Shown in pieces: positions 1 through 6,385 of a stretch of 35,461 nucleotides of DNA. The stretch is from positions 1 to 35,461 of the forward strand of contig PFBL01000005.1 of the NCBI GenBank assembly GCA_002773355.1, in the 5' to 3' direction. The notes beneath the pieces are model-generated. The model was given only the letters and a program-made list of their open reading frames with translations. It ran no database searches and was not told where the DNA came from. The DNA comes from Candidatus Kaiserbacteria bacterium CG10_big_fil_rev_8_21_14_0_10_56_12 (GTDB lineage Bacteria; Patescibacteriota; Minisyncoccia; Phycocordibacterales; Phycocordibacteraceae). Position 1 is the stretch's first letter. Every line of letters begins with the position of its first letter. A program made the translations under genes and the position numbers.

Positions 1-7
1 CCCAATT

Positions 8-57
8 CGTCGCGAAGCGACGGGCTCTTTCTTCCTTTCCCGCGCCTTCGGCGCGGG
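8..57. other. Two GC-rich hairpins beyond the tRNA-Glu 3' end
   Basis: Two perfect short inverted repeats lie just downstream of tRNA-Glu on its strand. One spans 8-22 (6-bp arms CGTCGC/GCGACG around GAA). The other spans 39-57 (8-bp arms CCCGCGCC/GGCGCGGG around TTC). Neither is followed by a clear U-run on the minus strand; the first has a pyrimidine-rich stretch after it on the plus strand. They may end or trim the tRNA transcript, or be repetitive palindromes. Nothing else is seen in 1-94. Confidence 0.4.
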
Positions 58-94
58 CTGGTTCTGTCCTCACTGCGGAGGAAGTTTCTGAATG

Positions 95-166
95 TGACCC
101 TACCGGGAATCGAACCCGGATTTAAAGCTTGAGAAGCTTCCGTCCTAACCGTTAGACGATAGGGCC
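95..166 (-). tRNA. tRNA-Glu (anticodon CUC)
   Basis: A complete cloverleaf can be folded. The acceptor stem GGCCCTA pairs with TAGGGTC, with one G-U pair. The anticodon stem GAAGC/GCTTT encloses the loop TTCTCAA, giving anticodon CTC, which reads GAG codons. The T-arm carries GGTTCGATTCC. The discriminator is A and the following bases are CAT, so CCA is not encoded and must be added after transcription. It has its own upstream promoter (extended -10 at 187-195) and follows the terminator of the small repeat protein gene. Confidence 0.95.
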
Positions 167-186
167 TAGCTACGCTCGGCCATTGA

Positions 187-195
187 TTTATAGCA
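187..195 (-). promoter_or_regulatory. Extended -10 promoter of tRNA-Glu
   Basis: The minus strand reads TGcTATAAA. Transcription would start near 180, about 14 nt before the mature tRNA 5' end. It abuts the U-run of the preceding terminator. Confidence 0.6.
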
Positions 196-235
196 AAAAA
201 GGGCGAGCCGCGCGAGTGTTGTTGCTCTCACGCGG
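195..235 (-). terminator. Rho-independent terminator of the 128-aa gene
   Basis: On the minus strand CCGCGTGAG (235-227) pairs with CTCGCGCGG (216-208), nine pairs with one G-U, around a 10-nt loop. CTCGCCC and six U residues follow. The stem overlaps the stop codon of the upstream gene. Confidence 0.75.
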
Positions 236-614
236 ATCGAGAATGCGGCGGGCGCTTGCTACCAGGTTGTTTCTGGTGTATCTCGCCATCCGCCGGATCT
301 ATGTAGTACGGCTCCTCGGCACGGTCTGGGACAGTGACCTCGCCCTCGTCGGTGATAGACACCGCCTCAGTTTGTTCAGGAAAAAGCGCCTCTGGGTCGG
401 CCGATGCTTCCGTCCTAAGTGATGCCCCCGACACTCGAGGTAACGGTCTTTCAAATGCACCACTTTCTTTCAGCCGGTGCATCTCGTCCTGAATGGGAGT
501 GGGAATCGGCTTATTGATCCTCTCGGGCCTCTTGAACGCACCCGCCTCCTCCAACCGGTGCATCTCGTCTTGAATGGGGGTGTCGATTGGTTTTTTGGGT
601 CGCTCTTGAGTCAT
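228..614 (-). CDS. Hypothetical 128-aa protein with a tandem 27-residue repeat
   Basis: No family is recognised. The start is the ATG at 614, because GGAGGG lies 7 nt upstream; a GTG five codons earlier overlaps that site. The N-terminal half holds two near-identical units with a 27-residue period, residues 7-30 and 34-57. Each reads KPI-x-TPIQDEMHRL, then an acidic or basic pair and GAF-x-RP. The rest is acidic and proline-rich, with no signal peptide or membrane segment. The gene follows yqeY by 28 nt and probably shares its transcript, which fits an internal Shine-Dalgarno site. The repeats look like short linear binding motifs or small helices, but any function is guesswork. Confidence 0.75.
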   Translation of the reverse strand: MTQERPKKPIDTPIQDEMHRLEEAGAFKRPERINKPIPTPIQDEMHRLKESGAFERPLPRVSGASLRTEASADPEALFPEQTEAVSITDEGEVTVPDRAEEPYYIDPADGEIHQKQPGSKRPPHSRSA

Positions 615-642
615 ACTGTATCCCTCCACGTCTTATTAAACA

Positions 643-1107
643 TTAGTTCTGCTCGCTGAATAAATTATCCACAACGGCCTTTACGTCGTTGCCATCGGCC
701 TTGCCCTTCAAGTCGCGCATAAGGGCGCCGATGAGCTTGTTTGCCTCTGCTTTTGTGCTCACGCCCAGCTCTGCCGCCTTCGTGGTGACGAGGCCACGAA
801 TCTCCTCCTGGCTCATCTGGGCAGGGAGGTAGCCGCTAATGATCGCGAGCTCGGCCTTCTCCGGCTCGGCGAGATCCATGCGCGATGCTTTTTCAAACTG
901 TTCGATAGAGTCCTTGCGCTGATTGGCGGCGCGCTTGAGCACGGCGAGCGCCTCGTCATCGGTGAGGAACTCATCGGGCTTGCGCTTCTTGGCCACAACC
1001 TCGTTGGTCATCGCGGTCGTGAGCGAGCGGAGGGTGCGTAGCTTCACCTCATCGTGGGCGCGTAGCGCATCGGGGATAGATTTCTTAATATCTTCGTGAA
1101 TGGCCAT
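643..1107 (-). CDS. yqeY: GatB/YqeY domain protein
   Basis: This 154-aa protein is the free-standing YqeY family, related to the C-terminal tRNA-binding tail domain of GatB. Family features visible are an N-terminal helical part with LRTLRSLTTAMTNEVVAKK and a middle segment AELAIISGYLPAQMSQEEI. The end matches the GatB tail (IGALMRDLKGKADGNDVKAVV). The ATG at 1107 is chosen over an upstream start because the -10 box at 1114-1119 sits six bases before it. Length is normal for the family. A role in tRNA-dependent amidotransfer is usually suggested but is not proven. It is divergent from rmuC and is followed by the 128-aa repeat protein. Confidence 0.9.
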   Translation of the reverse strand: MAIHEDIKKSIPDALRAHDEVKLRTLRSLTTAMTNEVVAKKRKPDEFLTDDEALAVLKRAANQRKDSIEQFEKASRMDLAEPEKAELAIISGYLPAQMSQEEIRGLVTTKAAELGVSTKAEANKLIGALMRDLKGKADGNDVKAVVDNLFSEQN

Positions 1108-1113
1108 GTTCAC

Positions 1114-1119
1114 AGTATA
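1114..1119 (-). promoter_or_regulatory. -10 box of yqeY, leaderless type
   Basis: The minus strand reads TATACT, six bases before the yqeY ATG. It shares four bases with the rmuC -10 on the other strand. Confidence 0.65.
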
Positions 1120-1121
1120 AT
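1116..1121 (+). promoter_or_regulatory. -10 box of rmuC, leaderless type
   Basis: A perfect TATAAT lies six bases before the rmuC ATG at 1128, so transcription should start at or next to the A of the start codon. No good -35 is seen. Confidence 0.65.
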
Positions 1122-1127
1122 ACACGG

Positions 1128-2183
1128 ATGGAAAATCTGCTTATCGTACTCGTGTTCGTGCTGGTCATTGCCCAGGCGGTGAGCCTCTATCTCGCCTGGC
1201 AGAAGAAGGCTCCCGAGCGAGACGATGGGCAGGGGATGCTCCTCCTCCAGCAGCAGCTCCAGGCACTCGAGCGCTCGCTCAACTCACAAGTCTCGGAGTC
1301 GGCCAAGAGCATGCAAGAAAACGCGCATCGTCAGTTCTCTGAATCGTCCAGGCTGATCAAGGAGATCACTCAAGAGGTCACCAGCGTCAAAGAGATCGGT
1401 CGCCAGACCCAAAGCTTCGCTGAACAGCTCCAGAGCCTGCAAGACTTGCTCAAGAATCCTAAGCAACGCGGTATTCTCGGCGAGTACTACCTCGAAACGG
1501 TGCTGAAGAACGTCATGAGCCCTGAGGACTATCGCATACAGTACCCGTTTAAAAATGGTGAGATTGTTGACGCCATGATTGTCATTAACAAGAAGCTCGT
1601 CCCCGTCGACTCCAAGTTCTCCCTCGACAACTACAACCGCTTTGTGAGCACGCAGGTGGGGAGCCCCGAGCGCGCCGCCGCCGAGAAGGCGTTCGTGAAC
1701 GACCTCAAGCTCCGCATCACCGAGACGGCGAAGTATATCCGCCCCGAGGAGAACACCATGGACTTCGCCTTCATGTTTATCCCGAGCGAGGGTATCTACT
1801 ACGACCTGCTCACCAACCAGGTTGGGGCAGGCGAGGATGAAAACTTGATACAAAGAGCGGCAAGTAAATACAAGGTGATCATCGTGTCACCGACCTCGTT
1901 CCTCGCCTATCTCCAGACCGTCATGCAAGGGCTCAAGGCGCTGCAGATTGAAGAGCGCGCAGAGATGATCCAGAAGAAGGTCGGCGAGCTCGTCAAGCAT
2001 ATCGAGACCACCAACACGCTCTATCACAAACTCGGCAACGCTATCGGCACCGTAGTCTCGCACTTCAACGCAGGACACAAAGAGCTCGCCAAAATCGACA
2101 AGGATGTGTACCGCATCACGGGAGAGAAGGCGGGCGTGGAGATCGAGCTTCTCGATAAGCCAACCGATCCGGAGCTTGACTAA
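1128..2183 (+). CDS. rmuC: DNA recombination protein RmuC
   Basis: This 351-aa protein has the RmuC layout. An N-terminal membrane segment (about residues 4-22) is followed by a long coiled coil (about 38-110) and a PD-(D/E)XK-like nuclease-fold domain. Diagnostic motifs are RGILGEYYLETVL (about 118-130), the VDAMI strand and PVDSKFSLDNY, then FMFIPSEGIYYDLL and VIIVSPTSFLAYLQTV. RmuC proteins limit inversions and rearrangements at short inverted repeats; their exact biochemical activity is poorly defined. Length is a little short of the E. coli form but normal for compact genomes. Its ATG is only 20 bp from the divergent yqeY start. Confidence 0.93.
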   Translation: MENLLIVLVFVLVIAQAVSLYLAWQKKAPERDDGQGMLLLQQQLQALERSLNSQVSESAKSMQENAHRQFSESSRLIKEITQEVTSVKEIGRQTQSFAEQLQSLQDLLKNPKQRGILGEYYLETVLKNVMSPEDYRIQYPFKNGEIVDAMIVINKKLVPVDSKFSLDNYNRFVSTQVGSPERAAAEKAFVNDLKLRITETAKYIRPEENTMDFAFMFIPSEGIYYDLLTNQVGAGEDENLIQRAASKYKVIIVSPTSFLAYLQTVMQGLKALQIEERAEMIQKKVGELVKHIETTNTLYHKLGNAIGTVVSHFNAGHKELAKIDKDVYRITGEKAGVEIELLDKPTDPELD

Positions 2184-2195
2184 TAGGCGGCGGTA

Positions 2196-2204
2196 TGCTA
2201 TAGT
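2196..2204 (+). promoter_or_regulatory. Extended -10 upstream of the 58-aa membrane protein
   Basis: TGcTATAGT predicts a start near 2211. The leader would begin with a hairpin (ATAGGG 2213-2218 pairing with CCCTAT 2225-2230). A second -10-like TATACT lies at 2228-2233. Confidence 0.45.
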
Positions 2205-2261
2205 CGCTACAGATAGGGAATTGGCCCTATACTACTGGTAGCGGATGTGGAGGTGAGTGGT

Positions 2262-2438
2262 ATGCAGAGCCAAATCCATCAGTTTTTTGTTGTGAGAACG
2301 ATTTTGTGCACGGGGGCCTCGGGAGGACTTCTGGTCCTCTCGGCGTGGTACTACTGGGGCAGGCGCGAACGCGCCCTCGCTCTGGTTACTGCAAGCGTAG
2401 CGACCTTCATCGCTACGATCGCCCTGCACGTGCACTAG
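2262..2438 (+). CDS. Small membrane protein, 58 aa, unknown function
   Basis: The ATG at 2262 is chosen because a near-perfect Shine-Dalgarno GGAGGTGA (2249-2256) lies five bases upstream; the GTG at 2247 would put that site inside the gene. The protein has two hydrophobic helices, about residues 10-32 and 38-56. They are separated by a positive turn (WGRRERA), so that turn should face the cytoplasm. No family is recognised. Initiation differs from most neighbours, which look leaderless. It could be a regulatory or stress micro-protein, but nothing in the sequence proves that. Confidence 0.6.
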   Translation: MQSQIHQFFVVRTILCTGASGGLLVLSAWYYWGRRERALALVTASVATFIATIALHVH

Positions 2439-2439
2439 C

Positions 2440-2508
2440 AGAGGGTCTGTGACGCGTTTGTGGCCGGGTAATCCGGGGAACATCGCTAGCCCAGCGCACA
2501 CAGACTCT
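2440..2508 (+). other. Structured intergenic stretch before rplU
   Basis: A long-range inverted repeat pairs GTCTGTG (2445-2451) with CACAGAC (2499-2505), extended by AGAG/TCT with a two-base bulge. Inside it a smaller CCGG/CCGG hairpin surrounds GTAAT. With the next hairpin (2513-2550) this makes about 110 nt of foldable RNA between the 58-aa gene and rplU. No known RNA family is recognised. It could be a 3' UTR or a small RNA released from it. Confidence 0.35.
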
Positions 2509-2512
2509 TAGA

Positions 2513-2565
2513 GGCCGGTTCGGGACTCCCATCTTCAGGAGAACCGGGCCGGCCTTGCCCTTTTT
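2513..2565 (+). terminator. Likely terminator before rplU
   Basis: GGCCGGTT (2513-2520) pairs with AACCGG(G)CC (2542-2550), with an inner CTCC/GGAG stem. Ten bases later comes a run of five U (2561-2565). The U-run is somewhat far from the stem, so confidence is moderate. Confidence 0.5.
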
Positions 2566-2583
2566 ATAGAAGAGTGCTATCTT
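2555..2583 (+). promoter_or_regulatory. Promoter of rplU
   Basis: The extended -10 TGcTATCTT (2575-2583) is preceded at 17 bp by TTGCCC (2555-2560) as a weak -35. It ends eight bases before the rplU ATG, leaving almost no 5' leader, so a conventional r-protein leader RNA is not expected. Confidence 0.6.
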
Positions 2584-2591
2584 AAGATGCA

Positions 2592-2921
2592 ATGGAAGTG
2601 GCCGTAATCAAGACCGGAGGTAAGCAATATGTCGTCTCGAAGGGCGACACTATTTCGATAGAGAAGCTCTCCACTCCTTCAAAAGAGGACTTGAAAAAAG
2701 GTGACACAATCGTATTCGACGAGGTCCTCCTCGTCGACAACGGCACGGACACGACCATCGGTGCACCCACTATCAAGGATGCTGAGGTCAAGGGTACGGT
2801 CGTCCTCGCCGGGAAAGCAAAGAAGATCGAAGTGGTGAAGTATAAGCCGAAGAGCCGTTACTTCAAGCGCGTTGGTCATCGTCAACCGATTCTCCAAGTG
2901 AAGATCGACTCAATTGCTTAA
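2592..2921 (+). CDS. rplU: 50S ribosomal protein L21
   Basis: This 109-aa protein matches bL21 over its length. The start VIKTGGKQYVVSKGD is diagnostic. The C-terminal KYKPKSRYFKRVGHRQ carries the basic 23S rRNA-binding loop and is followed by the terminal strand. bL21 binds 23S rRNA near domain VI and helps early large-subunit assembly. Most bacteria have rplU directly before rpmA; here rpmA is about 10 kb away on the other strand. The gene is monocistronic, with its own promoter and a weak hairpin after it. Confidence 0.97.
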   Translation: MEVAVIKTGGKQYVVSKGDTISIEKLSTPSKEDLKKGDTIVFDEVLLVDNGTDTTIGAPTIKDAEVKGTVVLAGKAKKIEVVKYKPKSRYFKRVGHRQPILQVKIDSIA

Positions 2922-2953
2922 TCTGTCTGAGTAACACTTTCTCGCTACCCTAA

Positions 2954-2979
2954 GGCTCATACGAGTCAGTGCTTTTATT
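2954..2979 (+). terminator. Weak terminator after rplU
   Basis: GGCTC (2954-2958) pairs with GAGTC (2963-2967) around ATAC, one G-U pair. AGTGC and a T-rich run (2972-2979) follow. Short stem, so tentative. Confidence 0.4.
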
Positions 2980-2984
2980 TATCT

Positions 2985-2990
2985 TATACA
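2985..2990 (+). promoter_or_regulatory. -10 box of the DEAD-box helicase gene
   Basis: TATACA lies seven bases before the ATG at 2998 in an AT-rich stretch; leaderless type. Confidence 0.5.
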
Positions 2991-2997
2991 CAACATT

Positions 2998-4323
2998 ATG
3001 CAAGTAGGGCGCTGGAATCATCAATCAACAGCAGGCGGATCAAGCCGACCATCTCGACCATCACGCGACACGCGCGGCGGGTCGAGCTATGCATCGCGAC
3101 CGCCAGCGCGCGGCGGCGCGAGCTGTGGGCGCAGTCGCCCCGGCTCTGGTGGCAGTTACAACGGTCGAGGTCGCGCACCCTCGCGCGGGAGGGGCTTCGG
3201 CGTCTTCGGTGAGGCCGAGCACGAAATAGCCAAATTTACGAACAAATCGGTCGTGACGACCGAGGAGCCGGTCTTTGTGCCTGAGCACAAGTTCGCCGAC
3301 TTTGACATCAATGCACACCTCAAGGCGAACATCCTAGCGAAGGGCTACAATCTCCCGACGCCGATTCAAGACAAGTCGATACCGCATGCACTGCTTGGCC
3401 AGGACGTCGTCGGCCTCGCGGCGACCGGGACGGGCAAGACCGCAGCATTCTTGATACCGCTCATAGACAAGGTAATGAAGCAGAATGGGGAGCGCGTGCT
3501 CATCATGGCCCCAACACGCGAACTCGCCGTGCAAATAGAGAAAGAGCTTGCGGGCTTTGCTAAGGGCCTCGGCTTTCGCGGCATGGTAGCAGTGGGTGGC
3601 GCTGCTATCGGCCCACAAATCTCACAGCTTCGTCACGACCCCGCCTTTGTCATTGGCACACCCGGGCGCCTCAAAGACCTCATGGAGCGCAAGGCTCTCG
3701 TACTGACTGAATTTGGCACCGTCGTGCTCGACGAGGCCGATCGGATGCTCGACATGGGCTTTATCGACGACATGCGCACCATCATGAGCAAGATGCGCAA
3801 AGAGCGTCACACACTATTCTTCTCAGCTACGATGTCGCACGAGATCGAGAAGCTTGTTGGCGAGTTTCTGAATAGCCCAGTGGTGATCTCGGTTAAAACT
3901 ACCGACACGCCCTCGACTATCGACCAAGACGTCGTGCGTATCGAGCGCGGACAAGACAAATTCCAGATCCTGGTGGAGCTGCTTCGTAAACCAGAGTTTA
4001 GTCGCGCACTGGTCTTTGGTCGTACCAAGCACGGGGTAGAGCGCATTGCCAAGGATCTCTCTCGACTACACATTCACTCTGAGAGCATTCATGGTAACAA
4101 GACCCACGGTGCGCGCATCCGTGCTCTCGAGGCCTTTAAGGCAGGGAAGGTGAGCGTGCTCGTTGCAACCGACGTTGCCGCTCGCGGTCTTGATATCCCT
4201 GCGGTCTCGCATGTGATCAACTACGACCTACCCTCGACCTATGAGGACTACGTGCACCGCATCGGCCGCACCGGCCGCGCAGACAAGAAGGGTAAGGCCC
4301 TCACTTTCGTCCAAGGACGTTAA
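2998..4323 (+). CDS. DEAD-box RNA helicase with N-terminal RG-rich tail
   Basis: This 441-aa ATP-dependent RNA helicase is RhlE/CsdA-like. The Q motif is PTPIQDKSIP. Motif I is ATGTGKT, Ia PTRELAVQ, Ib TPGRLKD, II LDEADRML, and III SAT. The C-terminal RecA lobe has the IHGNKTHGAR region, VLVATDVAARGLD and HRIGRTGRA (motif VI). Such enzymes unwind short rRNA or mRNA duplexes. Residues about 8-67 form a low-complexity tail of Gly, Ser, Arg and Pro with several RG repeats. In most bacterial relatives such a tail follows the core; here it precedes it. The ORF stops soon after motif VI, so there is no C-terminal extension. A strong hairpin follows the stop. Confidence 0.93.
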   Translation: MQVGRWNHQSTAGGSSRPSRPSRDTRGGSSYASRPPARGGASCGRSRPGSGGSYNGRGRAPSRGRGFGVFGEAEHEIAKFTNKSVVTTEEPVFVPEHKFADFDINAHLKANILAKGYNLPTPIQDKSIPHALLGQDVVGLAATGTGKTAAFLIPLIDKVMKQNGERVLIMAPTRELAVQIEKELAGFAKGLGFRGMVAVGGAAIGPQISQLRHDPAFVIGTPGRLKDLMERKALVLTEFGTVVLDEADRMLDMGFIDDMRTIMSKMRKERHTLFFSATMSHEIEKLVGEFLNSPVVISVKTTDTPSTIDQDVVRIERGQDKFQILVELLRKPEFSRALVFGRTKHGVERIAKDLSRLHIHSESIHGNKTHGARIRALEAFKAGKVSVLVATDVAARGLDIPAVSHVINYDLPSTYEDYVHRIGRTGRADKKGKALTFVQGR

Positions 4324-4342
4324 ACATTTTACAAAAGGGTTC

Positions 4343-4372
4343 GGGCGCGGTCGGCCAGTGCCGACCGCGCCC
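4343..4372 (+). terminator. Strong hairpin terminator after the helicase
   Basis: A perfect 12-bp stem GGGCGCGGTCGG (4343-4354) / CCGACCGCGCCC (4361-4372) has a 6-nt loop and is followed by TTCTCGTGTT. The U-run is imperfect, but stem strength and position support termination. Confidence 0.6.
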
Positions 4373-4376
4373 TTCT

Positions 4377-4511
4377 CGTGTTAGCGCCACAGACTAGAGT
4401 CGGTACCCACATTCGCGTCCTATGAGTTCACGCTCCTTCTTCGAAAGCGCCCTTTCTGGCGTCTCTCATGTTCATTTGCTCCACTGGATGGAGGATGTTC
4501 GGACCAGTGTA
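4377..4511. other. Non-coding gap between convergent genes
   Basis: No convincing gene. It holds a 6-bp inverted repeat (CCACTG/CAGTGG-type, near 4480-4507) and, on the minus strand, a 15-codon ORF after GGAGC. Neither looks conserved enough to call. Confidence 0.3.
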
Positions 4512-4569
4512 TAAAAAGAAAAGCACTTGCCCGGGCAACTCGACTACGTCGAGCGCCCAGACAAGTGCT
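4512..4569 (-). terminator. Rho-independent terminator of the 425-aa membrane protein
   Basis: AGCACTTG/CAAGTGCT arms (4562-4569 and 4522-4529) enclose GGGC/GCCC and a 6-bp CTCGAC/GTCGAG hairpin. On the minus strand it runs straight into TTTTCTTTTTAT, a classic terminator for the gene ending at 4610. Confidence 0.85.
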
Positions 4570-4609
4570 GAACGAATTCCACGGCATCCGTTCAAAGCCG
4601 GTTTACTCG

Positions 4610-5886
4610 CTAGGAACGAGCGAAGGGCTTGCAGACCCTGGCCTTCAGCTCGCTGAAGATGACCGTCGGCCGCTTCTGCAGATGGGTCAGATCGAGCGGT
4701 CGGAAGGCCGTCTGCCCGTTGTCGCAGACGAGGTCGCGGTACCTATCGTCGAAGGTCCACGCGCTGATTGAACGTTCTGCCTCGGCGGTTTCCCACCGCT
4801 GCAGAAAGCGATCTATCACGTTCCCCAGCGTGCCATCCCGCACGGCTTCCGCCGCCAAGATGACGCCGAGGATCACCGCAACACAGGAAAGGAGCTCCAG
4901 GATACCGAGCACTCCGAAGAGGAGCAGGTTCCAGAAGGTCATCTCGATCCCGAGGTTTGCGCAGTTGATCACGCCGGCGCCCAGGAGGACGATCCAGGTC
5001 ATGGGCACCAGGAAGAGCATCGGGATACTGCCGTGCCAGTAGACACCCTGGCGACGGCCATCGTCCCACGGGAAAGCCTTCCCGAAGGCGATGTTTGCCA
5101 GAAAGGCGACACCGCCGTAGTAACGGCCATGCTTGCGGGGGAACAAGAGCATCCAGAGGATGCCCACCACGCCCTTGCAGAGCGAGAGACTTGCCCCCGC
5201 GACCGGGGCCCAAACCAGTTTCGGCAGAGACTCGATCACCCTGCGTCGCAGATGGCACTGGTCGTCGAGTGGAAGCTTCGCCCCGCCATGCGGGAAGTTG
5301 AGCCACCAGACGAGCAACAGCGGCGGCGGCGACGCGAACAGTTCGTCCGTAATCGCCACCTTGCGGGTCGTTAGGCCGAGGCCGTAGAACACCGTCATCT
5401 TGTCGATGCTCAGGCCGCGCCGCGACTCGCTCCGATCGAACTCCTGTTGGGTCCTCTCGGCCTCCCAGGACAGCCGCTCGAGGCGGTTGTCGACGTTGAA
5501 CACGTCGCAGTCGTAGCCGGCGTGTCGTCTGCCGCTCTCTCGAGCGAGGTACTCGTTTCGCAGCCACTTCCTAGTCGGACCCCACACCACGCGGGCGTGG
5601 AGCGTGTGTTCTCCGGGCCGATGGAAATCGACCCTGGTCTGCACCTGGTCCAGCGGCACGAGCTGCCGCGCACCCGGGACTTCGTGGCCATCTGCGTCGG
5701 TGACGCAGATGAGCAGGTGCGGGTCCGCGATGCGGCGCTCCTCGAGCATTTGCACGAGGAGCGCCGACACGCACCACTGAACCGGCAGGTGGGGTCCTGG
5801 AGACGTTGTTCCGGGATGAGGAGCCGAATGAGGCCCTCGCCCTCGACGTCGTCGGACCCGGGTGTATGAGCGGTTGTTTCGGTCAT
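4610..5886 (-). pseudogene. Unknown multi-pass membrane protein, about 425 aa, interrupted by one frameshift
   Basis: The ORF starts at the ATG at 5886, six bases after an AAGGAGGA Shine-Dalgarno site, and reads MTETTAHTPGSDD. It continues in another frame from about 5790 to 4610. Adding one C to the CCCC run (GGGG at 5791-5794 on the plus strand) joins them smoothly as RLQDP-HLPVQWCVSALLVQ. The N-terminal 150 residues look like a soluble beta-rich domain (ICVTDADGHEVPG, FHRPGEHTLHARVVW). The C-terminal half has three or four membrane helices (about residues 225-250, 288-312 and 318-350) and a soluble tail. No family is recognised. The -35/-10 promoter, long leader and strong terminator suggest a real single-gene unit. 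The frameshift may be a sequencing error. Confidence 0.65.
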
Positions 5887-5928
5887 GGCATGTCCTCCTT
5901 GCAGTTGGGTTTCGGTCGAACTGACTCG

Positions 5929-5944
5929 GGGCATAGAAGTGCCC
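5929..5944 (-). promoter_or_regulatory. Leader hairpin of the 425-aa gene
   Basis: GGGCA/TGCCC arms with a 6-nt loop lie in the predicted 64-nt leader, between promoter and Shine-Dalgarno. Role unknown. Confidence 0.35.
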
Positions 5945-5956
5945 TGTCTGACGCTC

Positions 5957-5984
5957 AGACTACATTTATTAAGGCTGTTGTCAA
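5957..5984 (-). promoter_or_regulatory. Promoter of the 425-aa gene with consensus -35
   Basis: On the minus strand TTGACA (5984-5979) is followed after 16 bp by TAGTCT (5962-5957). Transcription would start near 5950. It is one of few promoters here with a consensus -35 and a conventional leader. Confidence 0.55.
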
Positions 5985-6010
5985 CCCCTTCGTAATGGTT
6001 CAATAGCTTG

Positions 6011-6039
6011 GAAACACCCCCTCATTAATCAAGTGTTTC
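6011..6039. repeat. Inverted repeat between divergent genes
   Basis: Perfect 7-bp arms GAAACAC (6011-6017) and GTGTTTC (6033-6039) lie upstream of both the 425-aa gene and the small gene at 6062. It could be an operator, but no cognate regulator is visible. Confidence 0.35.
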
Positions 6040-6061
6040 AGAACACATACGGCATATACCA

Positions 6062-6385
6062 ATGATCCTCGGGCTCCCAAGGTGCGCAGAGATGCGGCCG
6101 CCGTTTGCTGAGTAGGCAAGATTGACCGGAGTAGCGATTGAGGACGCTGGGAAGCTTGAAATACTCACCAGATATGTAGAAAAGTTCCCGGGTGGTGAGC
6201 TTGCAAAAAGAATTGCCGACGGATTTGAAAACGCGGTGCGTTCGACGCACATGCACCTCCCGCCCGAGCACATCGCCAGTGGACTGAAGGATTTCGTCGA
6301 CAGGACTCTTACCGAGAGTAGTTGGGAGTTAGACAACGGACAATATGAAGAGTGGTTAAAGGGTTCCGAATCGCCCTCGAGTTAA
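6062..6385 (+). pseudogene. Small unknown gene with an in-frame TAG
   Basis: One reading frame is open from 6029 to 6385 except for a TAG at 6113-6115. Before it the frame encodes MILGLPRCAEMRPPFAE from the ATG at 6062. After it the frame continues ARLTGVAIEDAGKLE and a hydrophilic helical 87-residue stretch ending in an acidic tail. Composition looks coding on both sides, so a CAG-to-TAG change in an about 107-aa gene is one explanation. The other is a shorter real gene starting at TTG 6122. The stop codon overlaps that of convergent recR. No family is recognised. Confidence 0.45.

Noticed and set aside
1-94. Attachment site duplication beside tRNA-Glu
   Set aside because: No copy of the tRNA 3' end was seen in the window; only hairpins are present.
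444-596. CRISPR-like repeat
   Set aside because: Only two units, inside one coding frame and encoding a protein repeat.
1284-1853. Long minus-strand ORF (189 codons) within rmuC
   Set aside because: Antisense shadow of a well-conserved RmuC; it has no start signal, and GC-rich DNA produces such frames.
2440-2591. L21 ribosomal leader autoregulating rplU
   Set aside because: The best promoter lies after the structured part, so it would not be in the rplU mRNA.
4743-5567. 274-codon minus ORF in another frame of the 425-aa gene
   Set aside because: Arg/Pro-rich shadow without hydrophobic pattern; the other frame has membrane helices and ends at the terminator.
6025-6336. 103-codon minus ORF opposite the small gene at 6062
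   Set aside because: Poor composition, no start signal; the plus frame looks more coding.
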